Part shown: positions 22,041 to 27,455 of the stretch, one piece after another | How the letters are laid out: the number at the start of each line of letters is the position of its first letter | How positions within the stretch are numbered: the stretch's first letter is position 1 | Virus record (IMG/VR): IMGVR_UViG_3300043640_000111 | Coordinates: 1-27,455 of that record | DNA from: a virus | Direction: 5' to 3' (one strand) | DNA: 27,455 bases | Notes under the pieces: generated by a model | Seen by the model: the letters and a program-made list of their open reading frames with translations, nothing else | The model's database searches: none | What the model was told of the DNA's origin: nothing | Made by a program: the position numbers and the translations under genes

Positions 22041-22877
22041 TTAACCCCAAACTTTTTGGGCTTTCGCTTCTACCTCGGCACGGAACAATGGGTCTTTGTT
22101 AAAGCGTTCATCGGCTATCATTTCCAGCAATTGCCGTTCTGATAACTGATTGCTTTGCTGGCCACGGGTAGTATCAACGGCAACCTCTGGCGTTGATGTG
22201 GCTGCTCTGCGTAGCTTTTGCAACACCTTAAATGAATCAGCCGTTGTCACCATTGACTTAAATATTTCATACTCATTCTTGTCAAGGCGTTGTCCTGCCC
22301 ATTCGCTGAGTTGCGCAATCTCGGCCTTGGCATTCAAGCCAATTTTCTCAAGCTCGGCTTGTGGGTCTGGCGCATAAAAGTTTTGCGAGTTGACATAATG
22401 ACTTAACGCCTTGGTAACAAAGTCTTGGGATGCGTTGGATTTTTTTGCTAAATCCAAAAACTCCGCAAGCATCGGATCACCTTCCTCAAATTTGAAATCC
22501 GGCATTTCAGGTATCGCTGTATCGTAAGCCTCTGGCGCACCTTTAAAACTGCCAAATTTCTTTTCAAGTTCATTGAAAGACTTTGCAGCATCCGCAACAC
22601 TTTTAAACTTAGGCTGTAGCCATTCGGGTCGTTCACCAGTACCGGGCGTATTGTCATCATAATACCAAGCGGATGGATCAGCCGCTTTAGCTTCTGGCGT
22701 AAGGACTGCGTTTGCGTGTTCCCCACCGTTGGCTCGTTGAAACTCTTGATTAAGGGCGTCAACCGTTTTTCCTTCTGTAGCTGCTGTAGCAGTTGTAGCA
22801 GTAGCTGCTCCAGTTCCTTGTCCTTCACTGGCGGTTGTTGTTGGCGCACTTGCACCCCCTGCGTCTAATATACTCAT
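22041..22877 (-). CDS. Capsid scaffolding protein, 278 aa
   Basis: Recognised by position between portal and capsid and by its composition. The N-terminal ~55 residues are Ala/Thr/Gly-rich and disordered, followed by acidic and helical segments with the recurring scaffold pattern ERPEWLQPKFKSVADAAKS, then ELEKKFG and FKGAPEAYD (around residues 80-125), and a helical C terminus (QLSERQLLEMIADERF) of the kind that contacts the capsid. It guides procapsid assembly and leaves before or during packaging. ATG 22877 overlaps the stop of the preceding gene (ATGA). Confidence 0.85.
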   Translation of the reverse strand: MSILDAGGASAPTTTASEGQGTGAATATTATAATEGKTVDALNQEFQRANGGEHANAVLTPEAKAADPSAWYYDDNTPGTGERPEWLQPKFKSVADAAKSFNELEKKFGSFKGAPEAYDTAIPEMPDFKFEEGDPMLAEFLDLAKKSNASQDFVTKALSHYVNSQNFYAPDPQAELEKIGLNAKAEIAQLSEWAGQRLDKNEYEIFKSMVTTADSFKVLQKLRRAATSTPEVAVDTTRGQQSNQLSERQLLEMIADERFNKDPLFRAEVEAKAQKVWG

Positions 22878-23170
22878 TGTTTTTTCTCCTTCTTAGCTTT
22901 GCGAACGTCCTCTTTATTCTGCTTTTCTTTCAAAGCATTCTCTTGATCAAGATAGCCTTTGGCGTGCAGCTCAATGTATTTCAACATAGACAATTGCCCG
23001 GCACGGGTTGCCATGAATAGTTCAGCACCCCCAAACTGTGCCAGAACCTCTGCGGGCTTTGGTAATGCCGGGTCGTTCGATAGCATCATTTTTAATTCAT
23101 GGATTAACTCTCTACCTTGCGCTTGTTTCGTCAACCAATAACACAATTGACCTAGTTTATTTTTTTCCAT
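22874..23170 (-). CDS. Small hypothetical protein between TerS-like and scaffold genes, 98 aa
   Basis: Starts inside the 3' end of the TerS-like gene (14-base overlap), with AGAGG six bases before ATG 23170, and overlaps the scaffold ATG, so all three are tightly coupled. The protein is helical. A motif FGGAELFMATRAGQLSMLKYIE (around residues 46-67) is followed by a strongly charged Lys/Glu C-terminal tail (about the last 20 residues). No family is recognised. Its place in the head-assembly block suggests a role in procapsid formation or packaging. Confidence 0.75.
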   Translation of the reverse strand: MEKNKLGQLCYWLTKQAQGRELIHELKMMLSNDPALPKPAEVLAQFGGAELFMATRAGQLSMLKYIELHAKGYLDQENALKEKQNKEDVRKAKKEKKQ

Positions 23171-23738
23171 ATTCAGCCTCTATTTCTTCAACCTTAGTTA
23201 ATAAATCCTGTACCTCGGCAAGCTTCGCCTGTTTCCCTATCAAGTCCTGTAGTTGATGTGCCTCGCTTAGTGTAATCAATTGATTGCATAGCGCATCCAG
23301 CACGGCTTTGTTTTTCTCCTTAATGGTTTTTTTCTTGTGTAGGTCGGTAATGTAAATCGTCCTTTCGGTTGTATTCACTTCACCGTATTGCATTATCTTT
23401 TCCCAGCCACGCTGGTTAAAGGTTGTTTTAAAATCTAAGACAAGGTGATCTTTTAAATAATCTATCCAGTACACCTGAAAAGCTGCTTGACCGATATAGT
23501 ACGCATCACGCAAGTCTGGATATTTATTTTTCCAGTCATTGAATAATTTGGGCGATATATTCCAGTCAAGCACTATATGAACCTTGTGCAATCCTTGTCT
23601 GCTTTGTTTAATGTAATCACCCGGATGAAACTCCGGGTCAAATACATACTTAGCGTTTCCGTTCAATATGTCCTCATGGTCGTGTGTATTAACATAACGG
23701 CCTCGGCCACGTTTTTTAGGTTCATCACTGAGCAACAC
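23157..23738 (-). CDS. Probable terminase small subunit (TerS-like DNA-binding protein), 193 aa
   Basis: Residues ~30-100 resemble the helix-turn-helix of phage small terminases: FHPGDYIKQSRQGLHKVHIV, DWNISPKLFNDWKNKYPDLR and DAYYIGQAAFQVYW match the usual pattern of F.P..i..l...G.s...ia...gis..t...W...hpeF..A...g....W. Next comes a GWEKIMQYGEV segment, and residues ~145-193 form a helical coiled-coil-like C terminus of the oligomerising type. TerS selects the packaging site for TerL. The start is GTG 23738 (GAGGAG upstream within the portal gene); no in-frame ATG is near. It overlaps the portal 3' end by 14 bases. It lies far from TerL and on the other strand. Confidence 0.6.
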   Translation of the reverse strand: MLLSDEPKKRGRGRYVNTHDHEDILNGNAKYVFDPEFHPGDYIKQSRQGLHKVHIVLDWNISPKLFNDWKNKYPDLRDAYYIGQAAFQVYWIDYLKDHLVLDFKTTFNQRGWEKIMQYGEVNTTERTIYITDLHKKKTIKEKNKAVLDALCNQLITLSEAHQLQDLIGKQAKLAEVQDLLTKVEEIEAEYGKK

Positions 23739-25353
23739 CCATCTCCTCTGGCGTGTCTGCTGCTGCTGTTGTACCTACCGCATCAGGCGCACTGGTATCA
23801 TTTGGTTGAGGGGTCAAGGCTGCTTGTGCCTCCTGAATCTTAGCCTGTACTTCCTCTGGCGTGTTAATCAAAGACAAGTCAATATCAAACTTGGTTGCAA
23901 GCCATGTGGGCAATTGCTCGGCTTTATAACCAAGCAATGCAGCTTGTTCGCCTACCAGTTGTTGAATGGCTGCGTTGTACTGCATCAGCTTTTGAACATC
24001 CTGTAATTGCTGGGATTGCTCAAGAGGCGATTTAAACCGTACGCGGTACAGGTCTTTGAATTGATCACTAGCCAAGTCTGCTGGCAAGAGTCCTTTATCC
24101 AAGAGAATAAAAATTACCCGGCTGATAAGCTTTGGCAATACTTCCACTTCAATGCGTGAAAAGGCTGGCGCGATTTCCTCAAGGAATGCTTGCTGTCTTA
24201 TCATGATTTCAGTAGCAGTCTGTGCCGGGGCTTGTACAGGGCGCACAGGGTCAACATACATGAGCGTGTTAATTTGTGTGCGTAGGTCATTCATGGTTAG
24301 CTCACCAAACTGCACGTCACCTGATACGTCAAGCTTACGCAATGGCATATTGGCTGCACTATCTGGCGATATAGGAATGATTGTATTAGGCTGGACAATG
24401 TAGGTGTTTGGGTTAAATACCCCGTCACTGAATCCAAGCCAAGGGGGTGTTGCGTTCATGGCTGCGGCTTCAATCAAAAAGCGTGCCATCATGTTTAGAG
24501 TACGTGCCGTTGGTAGGGCTTCAATTGCTGGTCCTCTACCGCCAATTTCTCTGGGTGACTTAGCCCACCTTCCTACAACCCAAGGGCTAGAGGGTGTAAT
24601 TTTATCCAGAACAAAATCAGGATAATCTTGCCAAAGAACCACCACGCGATAATCTTTTGTCTTCGGTTGATAGATAACTCCTTCCACAAAGCTAAATTTC
24701 TTTTGTTTGTTTTGGGTGATCAGTTGTTGCATCTGCTCCGGTATCTTTCCATCAGGCCATAATCGCAATACGTCCTCATTGTTAATATCGCAAAAATCAC
24801 GCCACACCGTATTAACATCATCAAACGCATCCTGCTCCGGGGCAAGCCTATCAATAGCGCAAGGCTTAAATACAATAGGTTTTTTATCATCATCAGTTGG
24901 AAACACCTGTAAGGCCAGCGTACCGATAATCAAATCATGGAACACTTCATTGATAGCCAGGTCAAAGTTAGAGTTATTAATAGCACTGTAAATGATGGCT
25001 GTTAATTGCTGCAAGGCTTGCTGGATTTGTTTTTTCTGATTCTCGTCAGTGATTAATTCGGACGGCTCAAGGGCGAACCACTGCAAGCTTGGCGGTACAA
25101 GATTTGCATGTAACTTGGAAACTAGCTTTCTTGCTCCTATGCAAAGCGTGCTATCAAACACCTGTAGGTTCTTACGCTGTCCGGGTGTCTCGTCATATTC
25201 TTCATAGTATGGGTTCTTGTTGGGGAATGTGTAATCGTAAGTCTCCATATATAAAGACTTCCAATTATCCCAATCACCTGATGCGGTTTTGTAGCGGTTC
25301 ATCAGCGTGGTGTAATCTTCCTCTTTTGAGGCTTTGACATTTTCTGGCAACAT
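23725..25353 (-). CDS. Portal protein (head-tail connector), 542 aa
   Basis: Podovirus-type portal similar to T7 gp8 (536 aa). The N terminus has the usual pattern YTTLMNRYKTASGDWDNWKSLY and TYDYTFPNKNPYYEE, followed by VFDSTLCIGARKLVSKLHANLVPPSLQWFALE. Later landmarks are GGRGPAIEALPTARTLNMMARF (around 270-292) and the long helix PAQTATEIMIRQQAFLEEIAP (~360-380). It forms the dodecameric vertex through which DNA enters and leaves. The C-terminal ~40 residues are Ala/Thr/Pro-rich. AAGGACAATAATC before ATG 25353 is identical to the sequence before the tail fibre ATG. Confidence 0.95.
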   Translation of the reverse strand: MLPENVKASKEEDYTTLMNRYKTASGDWDNWKSLYMETYDYTFPNKNPYYEEYDETPGQRKNLQVFDSTLCIGARKLVSKLHANLVPPSLQWFALEPSELITDENQKKQIQQALQQLTAIIYSAINNSNFDLAINEVFHDLIIGTLALQVFPTDDDKKPIVFKPCAIDRLAPEQDAFDDVNTVWRDFCDINNEDVLRLWPDGKIPEQMQQLITQNKQKKFSFVEGVIYQPKTKDYRVVVLWQDYPDFVLDKITPSSPWVVGRWAKSPREIGGRGPAIEALPTARTLNMMARFLIEAAAMNATPPWLGFSDGVFNPNTYIVQPNTIIPISPDSAANMPLRKLDVSGDVQFGELTMNDLRTQINTLMYVDPVRPVQAPAQTATEIMIRQQAFLEEIAPAFSRIEVEVLPKLISRVIFILLDKGLLPADLASDQFKDLYRVRFKSPLEQSQQLQDVQKLMQYNAAIQQLVGEQAALLGYKAEQLPTWLATKFDIDLSLINTPEEVQAKIQEAQAALTPQPNDTSAPDAVGTTAAADTPEEMGVAQ

Positions 25354-25355
25354 GA

Positions 25356-25712
25356 TTATTGTCCTTGGCCGTCATCGTCCAACATCATGCCCATGATTGT
25401 GGATTTCATAGGATTAGTTACTGTGCGCTTGGTCAAAGGCTTAGGTGTTGAATATTTCTGATCTGCTGTGCCAGCACCTTGGGGCTGCTGCGAATTGCTA
25501 TCACTTGATGCTACTGATGCCACACCTTGACCACCACCCTCTGGGGCTGCACCACCAAAACGCGCTCTCATGGTTGCGATACGTTGGGATTCAATATCCT
25601 TTTCCATAGCACCTTTCTTGGCATTTTCTTTTTTAAGCGTGGCCTCTTGTTCATTCATCAAACGTTCTTCGGCTTCGGCTGCTCTCTTTCGTGCGTGTCG
25701 TCCTGTACTCAT
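25356..25712 (-). CDS. Small disordered protein before the portal gene, 118 aa
   Basis: AAGGGG precedes ATG 25712 by about seven bases. The first half is a strongly charged helix (RKRAAEAEERLMNEQEATLK), the second half a Gly/Ser/Gln-rich disordered region (residues ~54-85) ending in TKRTVTNPMKSTIMGMMLDDDGQGQ. The placement directly upstream of the portal and the low-complexity basic/Gly composition recall T7 gp7.3, a small tail-assembly protein before gp8, but sequence identity is not evident. It is probably a minor virion or assembly protein. Confidence 0.7.
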   Translation of the reverse strand: MSTGRHARKRAAEAEERLMNEQEATLKKENAKKGAMEKDIESQRIATMRARFGGAAPEGGGQGVASVASSDSNSQQPQGAGTADQKYSTPKPLTKRTVTNPMKSTIMGMMLDDDGQGQ

Positions 25713-25721
25713 GCTATCCCC

Positions 25722-26156
25722 TTATAGTATCATTTGAACTGTGCGTATCCCGTTTCTAAATTTGTCTCGTTCAGATAATCTTAGCAACTTCCGATACAAG
25801 CTGTAAGGTGTGATTGCTCTGATACGAATCCCTAGTGCGTACTTAATAAACGACACGCAATTATTTAAGCGTGAATGTCTAATCGAGTTCTTTGTTGATC
25901 TATCAAAGAATGTGATTTTAAGTACCGTGTATCCTTCATTCCTTAGCAACCTTGGCACTGGCTCTGTTACCTTATAAGGGGCGATACCATGTGTTAACCT
26001 TAATCTATGTGGGTCATGGAATATCCAGTTGTATTCATCCTTGGATACCATCAGCACATGACCAAAGCCTTTCTTTAAAAACTTTTGCAGCCAGTAACCT
26101 TCGCCTTGCTTGAACACAAGCCACACGTCATAGGTTACTGAATAGTTAAAATCCAT
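25722..26156 (-). CDS. Permuted papain-like (NlpC/P60- or LRAT-like) protein, 144 aa
   Basis: AGGGG lies about three to four bases before ATG 26156. The sequence has the order expected of circularly permuted NlpC/P60-type thiol enzymes: an early His in KKGFGHVLMVSK (H33) on a predicted strand, a WIFHDPHR segment, then a Cys opening a helix in NNCVSFIKYALGI (C100), like the NC..F motif of LRAT-type proteins. The end, IRAITPYSLYRKLLR, continues the helix-strand layout. I have seen similar short proteins with NCVxxxKxxLGI then TPYxL near podovirus virion genes, always uncharacterised. Possible roles are peptidoglycan peptide or amide cleavage during entry or lysis, or acyl transfer. Catalytic activity is inference. 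Confidence 0.6.
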   Translation of the reverse strand: MDFNYSVTYDVWLVFKQGEGYWLQKFLKKGFGHVLMVSKDEYNWIFHDPHRLRLTHGIAPYKVTEPVPRLLRNEGYTVLKITFFDRSTKNSIRHSRLNNCVSFIKYALGIRIRAITPYSLYRKLLRLSERDKFRNGIRTVQMIL

Positions 26157-26167
26157 TTAACCCCTAT

Positions 26168-26428
26168 TTACTTTTTAGCTTTAGTCTCGCCTAACAATTC
26201 AGGCTTAGGTACTTCATCAAATTCAGGTGTACCCCATTTATGTTCAGGGTCGTTAATGAAAAGGTGATCCGTATCATTTGGGTGAGCGTTGGTATTAACC
26301 AAGCGGATTAACCAGCCTCCGGGTAGAGGGCATCTGTAGCTATGACGGCCACAAGAAACATCAGCCTCAATCTTTTCCCATTCTAAAATGTGAACGCACG
26401 GCTCACCTTGTATTTGTCTTAGGCTCAT
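26168..26428 (-). CDS. Hypothetical protein, 86 aa
   Basis: The start is fixed at ATG 26428 by an ATGA overlap with the endolysin-like gene; an in-frame TTG four codons upstream is unlikely. The protein has a His/Cys-rich first half (EPCVHILEWEKIEADVSCGRHSYRC) that could bind a metal, then PLPGGWLIRLVNT and an acidic/Pro-rich end (EFDEVPKPELLGETKAKK). No family is recognised. Coupled translation with the endolysin-like gene hints at a lysis or entry role, but there is no membrane segment or signal peptide. Confidence 0.65.
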   Translation of the reverse strand: MSLRQIQGEPCVHILEWEKIEADVSCGRHSYRCPLPGGWLIRLVNTNAHPNDTDHLFINDPEHKWGTPEFDEVPKPELLGETKAKK

Positions 26429-26862
26429 AATTTTTCGCAATCCTCTATGAATTCAATATTGAAAGGTTGAAAGCCATTCTCTACAAGGATAATTCCTGCA
26501 ACGAATAAGGGCTTTAAGGTTTTGGTTTGGATATTGGTTTGCTGTTTGTTCTTATGCAGTATTGCTGCATCTTGTGTATTGGCATGGTCGAACATATAGC
26601 TGTAAACAGAATTGATATACTTGGCTGTTGCGTTCTCACTAGGGGGCGCATAACGGCTGATGATTTCTTCAATGGTGTTTAATTTGTATTTGCTGGAAAA
26701 ATTATTTATGAGTTTGAAGATGGCGCGAATGCCAAACTCTACGGAAACAAAGCTTTCAAAAGCTGTATCGCTTCCTTTTGTTTCGCCTTGCCAGTCATTC
26801 CCATGACGTATATTGCCGGGGTTGTTGTTTTTGAAACCCCGTGTATTAGTTTTAAAATCCAT
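26425..26862 (-). CDS. Endolysin-like peptidoglycan hydrolase (P5/lysozyme-like phage family), 145 aa
   Basis: The N terminus GFKNNNPGNIRHGNDWQGET (residues 9-28), FESFVSVEFGIRAIFKLI (35-52) and ISRYAPPSENATAKYINSV (68-86) match the family annotated as phage structural protein P5-like or transglycosylase-like lysozyme, which cleaves glycan strands (NNNPGNI, F.sf..G.rA, WAPP.EN.T..Y). There is no signal peptide, so a holin would normally be needed for release; none is recognisable here. AAGGA lies nine bases before ATG 26862, and an extended -10 promoter lies 50-80 bases upstream. It could be a lysis endolysin or a virion-associated wall hydrolase. Confidence 0.82.
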   Translation of the reverse strand: MDFKTNTRGFKNNNPGNIRHGNDWQGETKGSDTAFESFVSVEFGIRAIFKLINNFSSKYKLNTIEEIISRYAPPSENATAKYINSVYSYMFDHANTQDAAILHKNKQQTNIQTKTLKPLFVAGIILVENGFQPFNIEFIEDCEKL

Positions 26863-26888
26863 CTTACACCATCCTTGTTTTTGGTGTC

Positions 26889-26900
26889 CTCATCAATGAG
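26889..26900. promoter_or_regulatory. Short dyad near the late promoter start site
   Basis: CTCAT and ATGAG are inverted 5-bp arms around CA, centred about 20 bases downstream of the -10. The size and place would suit a small operator or an mRNA hairpin at the 5' end. Weak evidence. Confidence 0.3.
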
Positions 26901-26912
26901 GGTAGCAACTAG

Positions 26913-26940
26913 ATTATAGCACATTTTTTATCCGTTTTAA
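26913..26940 (-). promoter_or_regulatory. Extended -10 promoter upstream of the endolysin-like gene
   Basis: On the minus strand a perfect TATAAT (26913-26918) is preceded by TGC, giving an extended -10 (TGnTATAAT). A weak -35, TTAAAA (26935-26940, 4/6), lies 16 bases upstream. The start site would be ~45 bases before the endolysin-like ATG. The -35 overlaps the inner end of a 13-bp inverted repeat, suggesting control by a DNA-binding protein. It is well placed to drive the late operon from the endolysin-like gene onward. Confidence 0.7.
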
Positions 26941-26980
26941 GTCTGATTATTAGGTCTGGTAATAAGCATAATCAGACTTA
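26938..26980. repeat. 13-bp perfect inverted repeat with an extra internal copy of the motif
   Basis: TAAGTCTGATTAT (26938-26950) and its exact reverse complement (26968-26980) flank 17 bases that contain a third, degenerate copy (GTCTGGTAATAA, 26954-26965) in direct orientation to the left arm. Three sites of a GTCTG(A/G)T(T/A)AT motif thus lie at and upstream of the late promoter's -35. No T tract follows the dyad on either strand, so it is not an intrinsic terminator. A cluster of binding sites for a phage regulator is the simplest reading. Confidence 0.65.
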
Positions 26981-27000
26981 GTGAGCATGGTGTTTAATTA

Positions 27001-27294
27001 TTAGACTGGAATGAACCCGCATTTACCACACATAATTTTAGTTGGGGGCGCGAGTAATGGTATCTCATTCCAATCTTTAACTGCTATGGGTAAAGGTACT
27101 GTTAATGCTTTCCACTCATGATCGCAATGTGCTTTAGTAACAAACAGTTCATCTGATTGTTGACATGCTATTTCATTTAATAGGCCACCAAGCCCGTCAA
27201 TAACTGGAATCGGGGCTTGCTCATGAATCATTCTATGCAATAGGCTTTGGCAAAAATCCATTAACTGCATCACTTGCCTTTCACTGATAACCAT
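27001..27294 (-). CDS. Small zinc-ribbon-type hypothetical protein, 97 aa
   Basis: ATG 27294 overlaps the preceding stop by one base (TGATG). The C-terminal half has H56-C57-D58-H59-E-W (KAHCDHEWKAL) and C89-x2-C92 (MCGKCGFIPV), a C/H plus CxxC spacing consistent with a single zinc ribbon. The N-terminal half is helical (QLMDFCQSLLHRMIHEQ). Such small proteins occur in phage genomes without known function; a regulatory or nucleic-acid-binding role would fit. It lies upstream of the dyad and promoter at 26913-26980. Confidence 0.65.
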   Translation of the reverse strand: MVISERQVMQLMDFCQSLLHRMIHEQAPIPVIDGLGGLLNEIACQQSDELFVTKAHCDHEWKALTVPLPIAVKDWNEIPLLAPPTKIMCGKCGFIPV

Positions 27295-27455
27295 CAGTAA
27301 CCAAGCTTCAACATTTTATTAATCAGCTCTTGTGCTGCTGGATGAAACTCTTTTAACTTTTCGCTTAATTCAAATACCAAGTCAATGCCCTTCTTCAAAT
27401 CATCTTGCGCATTGCGTTGGTACTTAGCATCAGATTCATAGGCTGATACTGGTCT
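27294..27455 (-). CDS. C-terminal part of an unknown protein, truncated by the right window edge
   Basis: The frame is open from the window end to TGA at 27294-27296, giving 53 residues (RPVSAYESDAKYQRNAQDDL at the start of the visible part). It looks helical and charged, ending KLKEFHPAAQELINKMLKLGY, with no recognised domain. The stop overlaps the next gene's ATG (TGATG), so the two are translationally coupled. Its real start lies outside the window. Confidence 0.65.
   Translation of the reverse strand, partial: RPVSAYESDAKYQRNAQDDLKKGIDLVFELSEKLKEFHPAAQELINKMLKLGY

Noticed and set aside
21859-22050. 63-codon minus-strand frame across the capsid leader
   Set aside because: It runs through the promoter, hairpins and Shine-Dalgarno and lacks a start signal; the DNA is better explained as a regulatory leader.
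22448-22855. 135-codon minus-strand frame inside the scaffold gene
   Set aside because: Out-of-frame shadow; the translation is Gln/Leu/Lys-rich without a domain, and the scaffold frame is well supported.
26739-26924. 61-codon minus-strand frame upstream of the endolysin-like gene
   Set aside because: It would begin inside the promoter spacer and overlaps the endolysin-like gene out of frame.
26938-26980. Long dyad read as a rho-independent terminator
   Set aside because: No T tract follows on either strand, and the inner arm overlaps a promoter -35.
1-27455. T7-type phage RNA polymerase promoters, tRNA genes, CRISPR arrays and IS elements
   Set aside because: Looked for by eye (23-bp T7-like promoter cores, cloverleaf sequences, spaced repeats, transposase frames); none was found.

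Overview
This window is most of the late half of a tailed bacteriophage genome (or prophage) with a short, podovirus-type tail. The virion genes follow the T7-like order: small disordered protein, portal, TerS-like protein, scaffold, major capsid, a second structural protein, tail tube A, tail tube B, three internal/ejection proteins (gp14-, gp15- and gp16-like) and a tail fibre with a T7 gp17-type anchor. The host cannot be named from the sequence. The base composition looks moderately AT-rich, the ribosome-binding sites are strong AAGGAG/AAGGGG types, and there is a lipoprotein signal, which together suggest a Gram-negative bacterium. No integrase, repressor, RNA polymerase, DNA polymerase, tRNA or CRISPR array is visible here.

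Layout, left to right. (1) 1-669, plus strand: the end of an upstream gene block, consisting of a 5'-truncated CDS, a 74-aa protein and a possible 32-aa protein. (2) 670-2674, minus strand: a tightly packed accessory cluster of eight small genes, many joined by 4-bp ATGA overlaps. It includes a DnaJ-domain protein, a four-cysteine zinc-binding-type protein, an exported peptide and a 24-aa membrane peptide. It is driven by a sigma70-type promoter at 2705-2734 with an 8-bp perfect inverted repeat just upstream. (3) 2843-4575, plus strand: two small genes followed by the large terminase, TerL. (4) 4572-27455, minus strand: the late operon, running right to left. It starts with a truncated gene at the right edge, then a zinc-ribbon-type protein, an endolysin-like protein, an unknown protein, a permuted papain-like (NlpC/P60- or LRAT-like) protein, the virion genes, two receptor-binding proteins (T7-type fibre and a beta-helix tailspike) and a coiled-coil protein. 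A rho-independent terminator at 5388-5413 follows, and beyond it lie a DUF1353 lipoprotein and a VRR-NUC nuclease.

Three places carry readable regulatory DNA. The 26863-27000 gap has an extended -10 promoter whose -35 overlaps a 13-bp perfect inverted repeat that contains a repeated GTCTG motif. The 21869-22040 gap has its own promoter for the capsid gene, followed by a leader with a hairpin whose loop is complementary to the capsid Shine-Dalgarno and then a terminator-like hairpin. The 2675-2842 gap separates the divergent accessory and terminase operons.

The most unusual points are: TerL sits alone on the opposite strand about 18.6 kb from the TerS-like gene; TerL and the VRR-NUC gene converge and share the palindrome CTAG as their two stop codons; a conserved-looking but uncharacterised permuted papain-like gene lies just upstream of the portal region; and the capsid gene appears to have a structured leader. 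None of these alone proves a new system. The capsid leader and the permuted papain-like gene are the best candidates for something undescribed.
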